A stretch of DNA of 37,401 bases from CAINVV01 sp036508555. GTDB lineage: Bacteria > Bacteroidota > Bacteroidia > Bacteroidales > Prolixibacteraceae. The notes under the pieces are model-generated. The model worked only from the letters and a program-made list of their open reading frames with translations, made no database searches and was not told the DNA's origin. The translations under genes were made by a program, and so were the position numbers. The stretch lies in the NCBI GenBank assembly GCA_036508555.1, contig DATCHD010000027.1, forward strand, positions 1-37,401, in the 5' to 3' direction. This document shows, piece by piece, positions 1 to 9,205 of the stretch (position 1 is its first letter; the number at the start of each line of letters is the position of its first letter).

Positions 1-408
1 CAGTATTCAGACCTTCCTTTTGTAACCAAGAAAGAGGTGGAATTAACAGACTGGGGCACCTTTGTAGTGGATAGCACTACCCAGATGACTACTCAAAAGG
101 GTGTCTTTGCGGGTGGTGATGTAGCCAGAGGTTCAGATGTCGTGATTACTGCCATTGCCGACGGCAAAGTAGCAGCCAAATCAATCGACAAATACCTGGG
201 AGGAAAAGGAATTCTGAATTCAGGAGAACCAATTGATATACCGAATATACGACCGGATGAAGCTAACACTGTCGAGCACGAACGGTTTCCGATGAGGTAT
301 CTCGATGACGATTTACGAAGAACCACCTTCAATGAGGTCGCTCAGGGATTTCATAAACTCAACGCTATCGCGGAAGCTATGCGTTGCCTCCAATGTTCCA
401 GACATTAA
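1..408 (+). CDS. FAD-dependent NAD(P)H oxidoreductase, GltD-like, C-terminal part (5' truncated by window edge)
   Basis: The frame is open from base 1, so the gene starts outside the window and only its last 135 codons are seen. The peptide carries the second dinucleotide-binding signature of GltD-like flavoproteins (GVFAGGDVARG followed by an alanine-rich helix, AIADGKVAAKSI) and ends with a Cys-x-x-Cys motif (AMRCLQCSRH). This is how NAD(P)H-linked glutamate-synthase small-subunit-like proteins end in electron-transfer gene clusters. The hydrogenase gene begins 16 bp after its stop, so the two are probably one operon and this protein may pass electrons between NAD(P)H and the hydrogenase partners. 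That role is inference; the substrate-binding half is not in view. Confidence 0.75.
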   Translation, partial: QYSDLPFVTKKEVELTDWGTFVVDSTTQMTTQKGVFAGGDVARGSDVVITAIADGKVAAKSIDKYLGGKGILNSGEPIDIPNIRPDEANTVEHERFPMRYLDDDLRRTTFNEVAQGFHKLNAIAEAMRCLQCSRH

Positions 409-424
409 CCGAAAAAATCAAATA

Positions 425-2203
425 ATGGCACTTGTTACACTCACCATCAACGATAAAATTGTCACGGCCGAAGAAGGGACAACCATTTTCGAGGCTGCCA
501 AACAAAACAACATTCTTATCCCCCATTTTTGTTACCTCGAAAATGTCCACCAGATAGGCTCCTGCAGGATCTGTGTAGTCGAAGTGGAGGGAGCAAGAAA
601 CCTGATGGCCTCCTGCGTTTCTGAGGTTAAAGGAGGAATGGTTGTGCATACCAATACCTCCAAAGTCCGCAAGGTCAGAAAAGTATTGTATGAACTGATT
701 CTTTCAGATCATCCCAAGAACTGCCTGGGCTGCCACCGAAATCTAAACTGTGAACTGCAGGATCTCGGCGAGCAGATCCAGATTAGTGAATTCCGGTTCG
801 AAGGGGTTAAATCCAAAGATGTAGTCGACAGTACCAGCCCATCTATCGTCCGCGACAGCTCCAAATGCATTCTCTGCCGCAGATGCGTAACTGTCTGCAA
901 TGAGATCCAGGGAATTGGTGTCATGAATCCGCATCACCGCGGTTTCGCAACTTTCATCGGCCCTTCGGAAGATGAAAGCCTGGGGCATTCCATTTGCACC
1001 AATTGCGGACAATGTATCTTGGTTTGTCCTGTTGGCGCCTTGAAGGAACAGGATTCTACCCAGCAGGTATGGGATGCCTTGCTGGATCCTTCCAAAACTG
1101 TTGTCGTCCAGACAGCTCCGGCTGTTCGCGTTGCCCTCGGCGAAAAATTCGGATTCCCGGCAGGGACGATCGTTACCGGTAAGATGGCTTCGTCGCTTCG
1201 TGAACTTGGATTCGATTATGTATTTGACACCAATTTTGCGGCCGACCTGACCATTCTGGAAGAGGGCTCAGAGTTTCTGAAAAGAGTTAAGGAGAGATTT
1301 ACCTCACCGGAAGGGTCTGTCTTACCAATGATTACCAGCTGCAGTCCGGGCTGGATCAAATACGTCGAGCATCAATTTCCGGAAGAGTTGGATCATCTCT
1401 CCAGCTGCAAATCACCGCATATGATGCTCGGGGCACTCATCAAGACCTATTTCGCGGAAAAAATAAAAGTTGATCCAAAGGATATTGTGGTGGTCTCGGT
1501 CATGCCCTGTACGGCCAAAAAATTTGAGATCACCAGGCCGGAGATGGAGTCGAATGGCTTCAGGAATGTGGATGCAGTCCTGACAACCCGCGAACTAGCG
1601 AGGATGATCAAGGATGCTGGTATTGAATTCTCCGAGTTACCCGACAGCGAATTTGATGCTCCTCTCGGTCTTTCATCCGGGGCCGCAGATATTTTCGGTA
1701 CGACCGGAGGAGTGATGGAAGCAGCCATCCGTACCGTTTACGAACTCGTTACCGGCCGGGAATTACCAATGGAAGAACTTCATGTGAAGCCATTGGTTGG
1801 ATTGAAACAGATTAAAACCGCCGATCTGCTGATCGAAAATCCAGTGCCTGACTATGCTTTCCTGGATGGCGTAACGGTAAAAGTCGCCGTAACAAGCGGA
1901 CTGAAAGGCGCATCCAAATTAATGGAAGAGATCCGCCTGGGAACAAGTCCCTACCATTTCATTGAGGTAATGGGCTGCCCCGGTGGCTGTATCAGCGGAG
2001 GAGGTCAGCCAAGGCCAATCAATAACACCGTAAGAATGAAACGTTTAGAAGCCATCTACCGGGAAGATGAAGGTAAAGTTCTGCGCAAATCACATCAGAA
2101 TGAAGACCTGATGAAGCTATATAGGGAGTTTCTGGGGCATCCGCTAGGGCACACTTCCCATGAACTGCTTCACACGACCTATGTAAAAAGAAAAAAAAAT
2201 TAA
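425..2203 (+). CDS. hydA: [FeFe] hydrogenase catalytic subunit, M3/bifurcating type
   Basis: 592 aa from the ATG at 425. An upstream in-frame extension to 305 overlaps the preceding gene and lacks family character, so this start is preferred. Domains in order: plant-type [2Fe-2S] ferredoxin (C36, C47, C50, C64); the His/Cys3 cluster site (H96, C100, C103, C109); two [4Fe-4S] sites (C148/151/154/158 and C191/194/197/201); then the H-cluster domain with motifs TSCSPGW (304-310), MPCTAKKFE (360-368) and EVMGCPGGC (514-522). This is the full catalytic-subunit layout of NAD(P)-linked, often electron-bifurcating, hydrogenases that make or consume H2 in the cytoplasm. The first H-cluster motif has Ser where CpI-type enzymes have a second Cys. 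NuoE/NuoF-like partners are presumably upstream, outside the window. Confidence 0.95.
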   Translation: MALVTLTINDKIVTAEEGTTIFEAAKQNNILIPHFCYLENVHQIGSCRICVVEVEGARNLMASCVSEVKGGMVVHTNTSKVRKVRKVLYELILSDHPKNCLGCHRNLNCELQDLGEQIQISEFRFEGVKSKDVVDSTSPSIVRDSSKCILCRRCVTVCNEIQGIGVMNPHHRGFATFIGPSEDESLGHSICTNCGQCILVCPVGALKEQDSTQQVWDALLDPSKTVVVQTAPAVRVALGEKFGFPAGTIVTGKMASSLRELGFDYVFDTNFAADLTILEEGSEFLKRVKERFTSPEGSVLPMITSCSPGWIKYVEHQFPEELDHLSSCKSPHMMLGALIKTYFAEKIKVDPKDIVVVSVMPCTAKKFEITRPEMESNGFRNVDAVLTTRELARMIKDAGIEFSELPDSEFDAPLGLSSGAADIFGTTGGVMEAAIRTVYELVTGRELPMEELHVKPLVGLKQIKTADLLIENPVPDYAFLDGVTVKVAVTSGLKGASKLMEEIRLGTSPYHFIEVMGCPGGCISGGGQPRPINNTVRMKRLEAIYREDEGKVLRKSHQNEDLMKLYREFLGHPLGHTSHELLHTTYVKRKKN

Positions 2204-3675
2204 CTTTTCAACTTCCAGTCGGCGCCTTCTTTGGTGTCTTTGATCTCAAAGCCAAGGACAGTAAGCTGGTTTCTAATTTGATCAGACAAAGCCCAGTCCT
2301 TCTTCATTTTTGCTTCCTGCCGTAAAGTCAGCAAAAGATCAACTACCTGACCGAAGATTTCATCCTTGGCGCTTTCACCAGTAGGTATTGACTGCTGAAG
2401 TCCTAGAACATCATTGACCAGTTGGCTATAAAGCAGCTGAAGTTTCAACAGATCTTCTGCTGAAATAGTCATATTTCCATCATTGACAGAGTTGATCATC
2501 TTTGCTCCGTCAAAAAGATGCGCGATCAGAATGGGACTGTTCAGGTCGTCGTTCAGCGCTTCGTAACAGTTTTTGCGAAGTTGTTTAATGTCAACAGTGG
2601 AAAATTGGGAGATCTTCAGTCCAGGCAGCAAAGCCATGGCATTCATCAGCCGTTCCAAGCCTTTTTCTGCTGCCTGCAAAGCCTCGTTCGAAAAATCCAG
2701 CGGACTCCGGTAATGGGCCTGCAACATGAAGAAACGGATGGTCATGGGGTGGTATGCCTTCTCTAGCAACGGATGCACGCCGGTGAAAAATTCATCCAGC
2801 TGGATAAAATTTCCCAGTGACTTGCCCATTTTTTGTCCGTTGATGGTAATCATGTTGTTGTGAATCCAGTAATTGACAGTGGCATGACCAAAACAGGCCA
2901 TTCCCTGCGCCACTTCCGCTTCATGATGCGGGAAAAGCAGGTCGAGTCCGCCGCCATGAATGTCGAAAGTCTCTCCCAGGTATTTGGTGCTCATAGCGGT
3001 ACATTCGGTGTGCCACCCGGGGAAACCTTCGCCCCAGGGGGATGGCCAGCGCATGATGTGTTCGGGCAAGGCTTTCTTCCAAAGGGCGAAATCCAGTCCG
3101 GATTTCTTCTCGTGCTGACTGTCCAAATCCCTTGTATTGGTGTATAGATCTTCTATTTTCCTGCCGGAAAGGATGCCATAAGGATATTTCTTCGCGTAAG
3201 CTTCCACATCGAAGTAGACCGAACCATTCGTTTCGTATGCAAATCCCTTGTTGAGCATCTTCTTAACCGCCTCAATCTGTTCGATAATGTGACCGGAGGC
3301 GGTAGGTTCAATGCTGGGAGGCAACACGTTTAACTGTTGCATGTTTTTCCGGTAGCTGTTAGTATAGATCTGAACGATCTCCATCGGCTCCAGCTCTTCT
3401 ACTTTGGCTTTCCTGGCTACTTTATCTTCTCCTTCGTCAGCATCGTTCACCAGGTGGCCAACGTCGGTGATGTTTCGGACATAACGCACCTTGTACCCGA
3501 TATGCAGCAGGTAACGGAAAAGCAGATCGAAGGTAATCGCAGGCCTCGCGTGGCCAAGATGAGCATTGCCGTACACCGTCGGACCGCATACATACATCCC
3601 GACATGATCTTTGTGGATGGGGACAAATACTTCTTTCTTGCGGCTCAGGGTGTTGTACAGCGTTAACTTTTCCAT
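2200..3675 (-). CDS. cysS: Cysteinyl-tRNA synthetase
   Basis: 491 aa. The start at 3675 (MEKLTLYN) fits the family better than an ATG 21 bp upstream. Class I aminoacyl-tRNA synthetase that charges tRNA-Cys. The HIGH-type motif is HLGH at 39-42 and the KMSKS-type motif is KMGKS at 282-286. The catalytic zinc ligands expected from the E. coli enzyme are all present: C30, C225 (GWHTEC), H250 and E254 (FPHHEAE). Length is normal. Its stop codon overlaps the hydA stop on the opposite strand within a TTAA palindrome, so the two genes converge with no spacer and no visible terminator between them. Confidence 0.97.
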   Translation of the reverse strand: MEKLTLYNTLSRKKEVFVPIHKDHVGMYVCGPTVYGNAHLGHARPAITFDLLFRYLLHIGYKVRYVRNITDVGHLVNDADEGEDKVARKAKVEELEPMEIVQIYTNSYRKNMQQLNVLPPSIEPTASGHIIEQIEAVKKMLNKGFAYETNGSVYFDVEAYAKKYPYGILSGRKIEDLYTNTRDLDSQHEKKSGLDFALWKKALPEHIMRWPSPWGEGFPGWHTECTAMSTKYLGETFDIHGGGLDLLFPHHEAEVAQGMACFGHATVNYWIHNNMITINGQKMGKSLGNFIQLDEFFTGVHPLLEKAYHPMTIRFFMLQAHYRSPLDFSNEALQAAEKGLERLMNAMALLPGLKISQFSTVDIKQLRKNCYEALNDDLNSPILIAHLFDGAKMINSVNDGNMTISAEDLLKLQLLYSQLVNDVLGLQQSIPTGESAKDEIFGQVVDLLLTLRQEAKMKKDWALSDQIRNQLTVLGFEIKDTKEGADWKLKS

Positions 3676-3751
3676 TGTCTTATATAATGATATCAATGTC
3701 CAAAATTACAAAAAAAGGGTTGAACTGCTTAATTATTGAATACAGCTTTCT

Positions 3752-3759
3752 TATCTTTG
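3752..3759 (+). promoter_or_regulatory. Candidate Bacteroidota -7 promoter element for the cyclophilin gene
   Basis: TATCTTTG matches the Bacteroidota -7 consensus TAnnTTTG exactly and lies 26 bp before the ATG at 3786. That would give a leader of about 20 nt. No convincing TTG/TTTG element is seen at the expected distance upstream, so this is tentative. Confidence 0.4.
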
Positions 3760-3785
3760 ATTCCCAAACCCTTTATAACGCCTAT

Positions 3786-4616
3786 ATGAAACACCAAATA
3801 ATAAAATCATTGCTATTTCTGGCTATTGCCACCTTCTCTTCCTGCTCTTTTTCACAGAATAAACCTCCTGTGGCTGGTCCGATTGTCAAGATTAAGACTA
3901 AATATGGCGACATGAAAGTGGTTTTGTACAACGAGACACCCCTGCATCGCGATAATTTCATGAAACTAACAAAGGAAGGAGTTTTCGACAGTCTTTTATT
4001 TCACCGGGTTATCAAGGGTTTCATGGTTCAGGGAGGAGATCCGAAATCGAAACATGCCACCAAAGATCAGACGCTGGGTGACGGAGATCTGAATTACACG
4101 GTTCCGGCTGAATTCCGTCCGGGGATCATCCATAAGAAAGGGGTAATTGCGGCGGCAAGAAACGGCGATGAAGAGAATCTTGAGCGCCGCTCTTCGGCCA
4201 CCCAGTTTTACCTCGCACAGGGAAAAGTCTACAAACTGGACGAGATCCCTTCCATTGAGTTAAAGATAAATTCAAGGGCCACCGAGTCGCTCTTCCTTAA
4301 ATACAAGGCCGAAAAAATTGATACGCTGATGTTGTTTCAAATGGCCGGAAACAAGGATGGCTATGAAAAACTGCTTGATAAAATCAGGCGAAAAGCCGAA
4401 CGCGAAATCGAAAAAAATCCCATTAAGCTAACACAGCAACAGATAGAAACCTATACGACTCTTGGCGGAATCCCTCATCTGGACGGTGCCTACACCGTTT
4501 TTGGAGAAGTATTTGACGGGATGGCCGTGATAGACTCCATTGCAGCTCAACCAACCGGACCGGGCGACAGGCCTCTTCAAAATATAAGGATGAAAATTGA
4601 AGTGATTAAAGAGTAA
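3786..4616 (+). CDS. Cyclophilin-type peptidyl-prolyl cis-trans isomerase, lipoprotein
   Basis: 276 aa from the ATG at 3786; the open frame extends upstream but the residues there have no signal character. A lipoprotein signal ends at FSSC, with C20 the likely lipidated cysteine, so the protein probably acts in the periplasm or at a membrane. The cyclophilin core is clear: FHRVIKGFMVQGGDP at 72-86, SSATQFYLAQG at 136-146, and YTVFGEVFDG at 236-245. Between the last two lies an insert of about 75 residues (146-222), rich in Lys and Glu, not found in short cyclophilins but common in Bacteroidota members. It catalyses proline isomerisation during protein folding. The 3' end overlaps aroA on the other strand by 11 bp. 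Confidence 0.9.
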   Translation: MKHQIIKSLLFLAIATFSSCSFSQNKPPVAGPIVKIKTKYGDMKVVLYNETPLHRDNFMKLTKEGVFDSLLFHRVIKGFMVQGGDPKSKHATKDQTLGDGDLNYTVPAEFRPGIIHKKGVIAAARNGDEENLERRSSATQFYLAQGKVYKLDEIPSIELKINSRATESLFLKYKAEKIDTLMLFQMAGNKDGYEKLLDKIRRKAEREIEKNPIKLTQQQIETYTTLGGIPHLDGAYTVFGEVFDGMAVIDSIAAQPTGPGDRPLQNIRMKIEVIKE

Positions 4617-5844
4617 CCACCTCAAAGCCCACCTTGCACAAATCCTCGTAAAAGGACGGGTAGGATTTTGTCACTACCATGGAATCCTGTATTCGAATCT
4701 CGCCTTTGAACAACGCCACCGGAGCAAAAGCCATGGCCATCCGGTGATCGTCATAAGTGGCAATTTCAGGCTCCTTTTCAATGAGTGCTTCTGTTATTTT
4801 ACCATCCCAGGACAACTCGCCGTCAGCCGGTTCCGTCAATACAGCTCCCAGTTTGGCACATTCATTTTTGAGTGCAGCAATACGGTCGGTCTCCTTAATC
4901 TTCAGCGTTTTCAGTCCGGTAAAATGAAACGGCAGGTTCTTGCCAATGGCCAGCACCACAAAGGTCTGTGCAATATCCGGGTTCTCAATAAAATTAAGGT
5001 TCAGCTGCTTTGTCGCCTCTACTTTAATTTTTGTCAGTCTCACAGAATCACCTTCCTGTCTGGACCTAATCCCAAAATATTTTTCATACCAGGAAGCCTG
5101 CAATGCATCACCCTGAAGACTATTCAGATAAAGCCCTTTCAGGTACAGATCACAATTCTCAGATAATGCGGCCATTGCATACCAGTAAGAAGCGCCCGAC
5201 CAGTCCGCCTCAACTGCATAAGGAACCGGCCTGTAACTCTGTTCCTCCATCCGGATTTCATTTCCACTCCAATGGTATTTTATTCCAAATTTCTTCATCA
5301 GACTGAGCGTCATTTCGATGTAGGAACGGGAAGTAATCTTGTTCATCAAACGAAGCGTAACACCTCCCTGAACCGTCGGGGCAATCATCAGCAATGCCGA
5401 AATATATTGGCTGCTGATACTTCCGTCCAGTTCGATCACCCCACCTTTTAATACAGTGCCTGTAATTTTTAAAGGTGGAAAGCCTTCCACACCGGTGTAT
5501 TCAATTTGCGCACCCATCTTTCTAAGGGCGTCCACAAGAATAGAAATAGGTCTTTGTTGCATCCTTTCAGAACCGGTCAGGTGCCACTCCCCAACAATCT
5601 TGGAAAGGTAGGCAGTCAGGAAACGCATGGCGGTACCGGCATGACCAATATCAAAATGATTGGTATTGGATTGCAAAACCTGGTTCATGACAACAGAATC
5701 ATCACAATCAGAGAGGTTCTGAACGGGATAGGGTGAGTAGCTCAACGCGTTAATGATCAGCACTCTGTTGCTAATACTCTTGGAGGTCGGAAGCGAGATT
5801 TCCCCTTTAATTGTCTGGTCTGCTTTGGTCAGAAGGGTATTCAT
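4606..5844 (-). CDS. aroA: 3-phosphoshikimate 1-carboxyvinyltransferase (EPSP synthase)
   Basis: 412 aa. Transfers enolpyruvyl from PEP to shikimate 3-phosphate, the sixth step of the shikimate pathway. The substrate-binding Lys-Ser pair and Arg are in SKSISNR (21-27), the PEP-binding loop is GHAGTAMRFLTAYL (67-80), and a DDHRMAMAFAP segment sits near the C-terminus as in the family. It is slightly shorter than the E. coli enzyme (427 aa), as is usual in this phylum. It starts 4 bp after the aroB stop, so aroB-aroA form one transcription unit for aromatic amino-acid precursors. Confidence 0.95.
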   Translation of the reverse strand: MNTLLTKADQTIKGEISLPTSKSISNRVLIINALSYSPYPVQNLSDCDDSVVMNQVLQSNTNHFDIGHAGTAMRFLTAYLSKIVGEWHLTGSERMQQRPISILVDALRKMGAQIEYTGVEGFPPLKITGTVLKGGVIELDGSISSQYISALLMIAPTVQGGVTLRLMNKITSRSYIEMTLSLMKKFGIKYHWSGNEIRMEEQSYRPVPYAVEADWSGASYWYAMAALSENCDLYLKGLYLNSLQGDALQASWYEKYFGIRSRQEGDSVRLTKIKVEATKQLNLNFIENPDIAQTFVVLAIGKNLPFHFTGLKTLKIKETDRIAALKNECAKLGAVLTEPADGELSWDGKITEALIEKEPEIATYDDHRMAMAFAPVALFKGEIRIQDSMVVTKSYPSFYEDLCKVGFEVVTL

Positions 5845-5848
5845 GCTA

Positions 5849-6913
5849 TCAGGCGTTGTTTAACTCTCTGAAGTAATCCAATGCATCAAAAATCTCCAGA
5901 CTGTTACAGTTTTGATTGATTTCAACTTCACCAACCGAAGGGAGAAGCGTGAAATTTATTCGCTTACCCTCATTCTTCTTGTCATGTCCCATCCGTTCGA
6001 ACAGGTATTCAAAATCTTCAGTTTTTATCTGGAATTTCCCATAAACAGACATCAGCCAGGAAGAAAGAGATTGCATCTCACCTACCGGGAAACCGCATTT
6101 AACATGAGAAAGATAAAGCTCAACGACCATCCCGAATGCAACCGCATGGCCATGTAGAAGAGGATTGGAATGTTTCAGGGAGAAACTCTCGAAGGCATGC
6201 CCGACAGTATGTCCAAAATTCAGGGCCTTGCGGATATTTTTCTCGTGAGGATCCCTACTGACGAAGTATTCCTTAATATTGACCGACCTTTCGATCATCC
6301 CCTGAAGCATTTGATAGTCAGGCTTATGGAGATCGTATTTTTGTAATTCTTTAAGGTGCTCCCGCGAGTTAATCAGTCCATGTTTAATCATCTCGGCATA
6401 GCCGGAAATGAAATTTTCGTAATCAAGCGTTTGGAGGAAACGAGTGTCGATTATCACCTTGAGCGGCTGATTAATCACTCCGATTTCGTTTTTTAGTCCG
6501 TTGAAATTGAAACCGGTTTTTCCGCCGACCGAAGCATCCACCTGGGATAATAAAGTGGTCGGGATGTTCACGAACTCCACTCCTCGCTTAAACGTTGAAG
6601 CTGCAAAACTGCCTAAGTCAGTCACCATTCCGCCGCCCAGATTGACGACCAAAGACTTCCTGTCTGCTCCGTTCTGACTCAAAAAGAGCCATATTTTCTC
6701 CACGGAGGTCAATAATTTGTTCTCCTCACCTGAGAGAATAACCACTTTTTTGAAATTTTCGAATCGAGGCATTCTGAAGACCAATGGAACACAGTGCAGA
6801 TCGCTATTCTGGTCAACGACCAGAAACAGTTTATCATCAGGGAATGTGGCCATGACCTTTCCAAGAACCTCTTCGAGTTTGTCGGTTACCACGACGGTAT
6901 TCATATCAGCCAT
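5849..6913 (-). CDS. aroB: 3-dehydroquinate synthase
   Basis: 354 aa. Converts DAHP to 3-dehydroquinate, using NAD and a divalent metal. The NAD-binding GGGMVTDLGSFAAS lies at 93-106. The metal ligands expected from the fungal enzyme are E174 (AEMIKHG), H235 (FGHTVGHAFE) and H254 (LLHGHAVAFG). A start three codons later (MNTVVV) is equally possible. aroA follows 4 bp downstream. Confidence 0.95.
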   Translation of the reverse strand: MADMNTVVVTDKLEEVLGKVMATFPDDKLFLVVDQNSDLHCVPLVFRMPRFENFKKVVILSGEENKLLTSVEKIWLFLSQNGADRKSLVVNLGGGMVTDLGSFAASTFKRGVEFVNIPTTLLSQVDASVGGKTGFNFNGLKNEIGVINQPLKVIIDTRFLQTLDYENFISGYAEMIKHGLINSREHLKELQKYDLHKPDYQMLQGMIERSVNIKEYFVSRDPHEKNIRKALNFGHTVGHAFESFSLKHSNPLLHGHAVAFGMVVELYLSHVKCGFPVGEMQSLSSWLMSVYGKFQIKTEDFEYLFERMGHDKKNEGKRINFTLLPSVGEVEINQNCNSLEIFDALDYFRELNNA

Positions 6914-6943
6914 AAGCGGGAAATACTACTTTTCTTTGAAAGA

Positions 6944-6951
6944 CAAAGGTA
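6944..6951 (-). promoter_or_regulatory. Candidate -7 promoter element for aroB-aroA
   Basis: On the minus strand this reads TACCTTTG, a match to TAnnTTTG, 30 bp before the aroB start. No good upstream element is visible. It lies in the short gap after the MFS gene stop, so aroBA could be transcribed independently of that gene. Confidence 0.35.
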
Positions 6952-6992
6952 AAAGAAATTTATTTCCTTCGAGGGCGTATGGAAAGTAGGGA

Positions 6993-8183
6993 TTAACCTT
7001 GCAATGCCTTGACTCTGGAAACCAAAAGGGTGATGCCTATGCCAAAAACCCCGATTACCGCGAAGGAATAGCGCAAACCTGCTGCTTGCGAAATGTATCC
7101 AATGAGCGGAGGTCCCATCAAAAACCCCAGAAAACTAACACTGGAAACTGTTGCCAGGGCAATGCCAGTTGGTACTTTTGAATGTCGCCCGGCAGCGCTG
7201 TAAACAGAGGGTACCATACTTGAAACACCCAGTCCAACCAGCATAAATGCAAGGGTACAGGGAATCAGATAGGGAAAGAAAACAGCAGTAAACAAGCCAG
7301 TCGAAATCATTACACCACATATCTGCATCAATCTTTTTCTGCCAATCTTCGAAACAAAGTAATCGGCAACAAACCGCCCTGTTGCCATCATGACCATGAA
7401 AGAGGTGTATCCAAGAACCACCAGCGAGGCCGGTGCATGAACCACATCTTTAAAGTAAATGCCACTCCAGTCGAACATGGCCCCTTCGCTGGCCATGCTG
7501 CAAAATCCGATGATTCCGAGCTGAATCAGGACGCCATCGGGCCGGTTAAATAATTTGCGTTTGGGCTCATCCGGCCAGGTCCTATGTTTGGTACGGTACA
7601 AATACGGATAATTGATCCAAACGATTATCCAGACGATCAGAATAATGGTAACAAAATGCCATAACGGTTCGATATGCAGGTTAATCATGGCAATGCCTAT
7701 CAATGCACCTGAAAATCCGGCAAGGCTCCAACCCCCATGAAAGGAGGACATGATGGATCGCTGGTAGAGTTTTTCTGCGGCTACACCCTGCGTATTCATG
7801 GAGATATTGCACAGATTGCCGGAAATCCCGAACAAGAGCAGTGCGATGGCCAACTGCCAGCCGGCATGAACCAAACCGATAGAACTAAGGACAATGGTGT
7901 AGGCCGGAAGGGCATAAGGCAACACCTTGTGACTTCCAAACCGCGTGACAAGTTTGCCAGAGAAAGGCATCATCAGAAACTGACCAACCGGCAAAGCGAA
8001 TAAAATGGTCCCAAATAAGGCATCGTTCAAATGCAGAGCCGTTTTGATCTCAGGAATCCGGCTCGCCCACGACGAGAAACAGAGTCCCATGCTGAAATAT
8101 ACCAGTGCTACGGCGATGCGGATGCGCCTTTTACTCGGGGCAGATTCTTCGTGAAGGCTATTTGTCGGGGTATAATTCGTCAT
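6993..8183 (-). CDS. MFS transporter, YbjJ/fucose-permease-like
   Basis: 396 aa with about 12 hydrophobic segments and a short charged N-terminus (MTNYTPTNSLHEESAPSKRR). The first helix and loop (VYFSMGLCFSSWASRIPEIK) and the loop after helix 2 (GKLVTRFGSHK) match the YbjJ-like branch of the major facilitator superfamily: 12-TM inner-membrane carriers with mostly unknown substrates. No neighbour indicates what it carries. The gene sits upstream of aroB on the same strand with a 79-bp gap, but its function need not be linked to aromatic synthesis. Confidence 0.85.
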   Translation of the reverse strand: MTNYTPTNSLHEESAPSKRRIRIAVALVYFSMGLCFSSWASRIPEIKTALHLNDALFGTILFALPVGQFLMMPFSGKLVTRFGSHKVLPYALPAYTIVLSSIGLVHAGWQLAIALLLFGISGNLCNISMNTQGVAAEKLYQRSIMSSFHGGWSLAGFSGALIGIAMINLHIEPLWHFVTIILIVWIIVWINYPYLYRTKHRTWPDEPKRKLFNRPDGVLIQLGIIGFCSMASEGAMFDWSGIYFKDVVHAPASLVVLGYTSFMVMMATGRFVADYFVSKIGRKRLMQICGVMISTGLFTAVFFPYLIPCTLAFMLVGLGVSSMVPSVYSAAGRHSKVPTGIALATVSSVSFLGFLMGPPLIGYISQAAGLRYSFAVIGVFGIGITLLVSRVKALQG

Positions 8184-8271
8184 TCAAATACTTTAAAACG
8201 CAAAAGTCTTCCGGTAAAAATTGGGTCGGCTTCAAGGTACGGCAGCAAAAGTATGGAAATTATATTTGCCG

Positions 8272-9165
8272 TTAGCTGCCTGCGCCAATTTTTACAGAAG
8301 TCATGGTAAGTGAGCCAGCGACTGCTTTGTCGTTGAAGATTGTCAACTCCTCATGATTCTCTTTCAGACCAAGAATATAAAGCAGGGGAAGGTAATGTTC
8401 AGGAGTGGGGATTGCGAGATCAAAGGCCTTTCCTTCAGATTTGAAATTGATCAGCCTTTGATGATCGCCGTCCAGCATGTATTTCTTCATCTTATCGTTC
8501 GCTTCCAGAGCCCAGTCGAAACCGTAACCAATTTCATTGAGTTTTTCCCATGCAACCTTATGAAGGTTGTGGACCAGGTTTCCGCTACCAACAATCAAAA
8601 TCCCTTTATTTCTCAGAGGCGCCAGTTCTTTGGCCAGGTCATAGTGAAATTGGGGTGTCTGGTAATAATCCAGGCTCATCTGAATGACAAGTACATCGGC
8701 TTCCGGATAAAGATGTTTCACCACACTCCAACAACCATGGTCGAGGCCCCATTTCTGGTCGAGGCCGACAGTCGTTTTGACCACCATCTTTTGCATCTCC
8801 AGTGCTAATTCAGGACTTCCCGGAGCTGGATACTGCACCTCGAAAAGGCGCTGCGGAAAACCACCGAAATCATGTATCGTCATCGGTTTATCCATGGCTG
8901 TGACATAAGTTCCACGGGTCTCCCAGTGCGCCGAGATGCATAGAATCGCCTTAGGTTTGGGCAGTGTTTTTCCCACCTCCCGGAATCCTGTAACAAATTC
9001 GTTTTCTTCGATGGCGTTCATCGGAGAACCGTGTCCGAGAAACAGCAACGGCATCTTCGCCGTGCTGCTCAGGGATCCGGATAAATTATTTAATGCTTCA
9101 AGTTTCATGGCCGCGCCCATTATTGATGTAATTGTTAGACTTTTTAGGAATGTTTTCCTCTTCAT
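8272..9165 (-). CDS. LigB/YgiD-type extradiol dioxygenase (4,5-DOPA dioxygenase family), with Tat-like leader
   Basis: 297 aa from the ATG at 9165; an in-frame TTG at 9180 is less likely. The zinc ligands expected from E. coli YgiD are conserved with matching spacing: H45 (LGHGSPMNA), H80 (SAHWETRG), H199 (NLVHNL) and H257 (PTPEHYLP). The family opens catechol rings such as DOPA, but the natural substrate in Bacteroidota is unknown. The N-terminus MKRKTFLKSL followed by a short apolar stretch resembles a Tat signal (KR in place of RR), which suggests export; E. coli YgiD is cytoplasmic and lacks it. It lies 40 bp downstream of the yceI-like gene on the same strand. Confidence 0.85.
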   Translation of the reverse strand: MKRKTFLKSLTITSIMGAAMKLEALNNLSGSLSSTAKMPLLFLGHGSPMNAIEENEFVTGFREVGKTLPKPKAILCISAHWETRGTYVTAMDKPMTIHDFGGFPQRLFEVQYPAPGSPELALEMQKMVVKTTVGLDQKWGLDHGCWSVVKHLYPEADVLVIQMSLDYYQTPQFHYDLAKELAPLRNKGILIVGSGNLVHNLHKVAWEKLNEIGYGFDWALEANDKMKKYMLDGDHQRLINFKSEGKAFDLAIPTPEHYLPLLYILGLKENHEELTIFNDKAVAGSLTMTSVKIGAGS

Positions 9166-9205
9166 CTTTTTTAAGAACAACGTTTTTTGGTTTATACGTT
9201 ATTTC

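Noticed and set aside
305..424. Longer N-terminus for the hydrogenase gene
   Set aside because: It overlaps the preceding gene in another frame and the residues do not belong to the ferredoxin domain, which starts at the ATG at 425.
2200..2203. Overlapping stop codons of hydA and cysS in TTAA
   Set aside because: A neat but ordinary convergent gene end; no function is implied.
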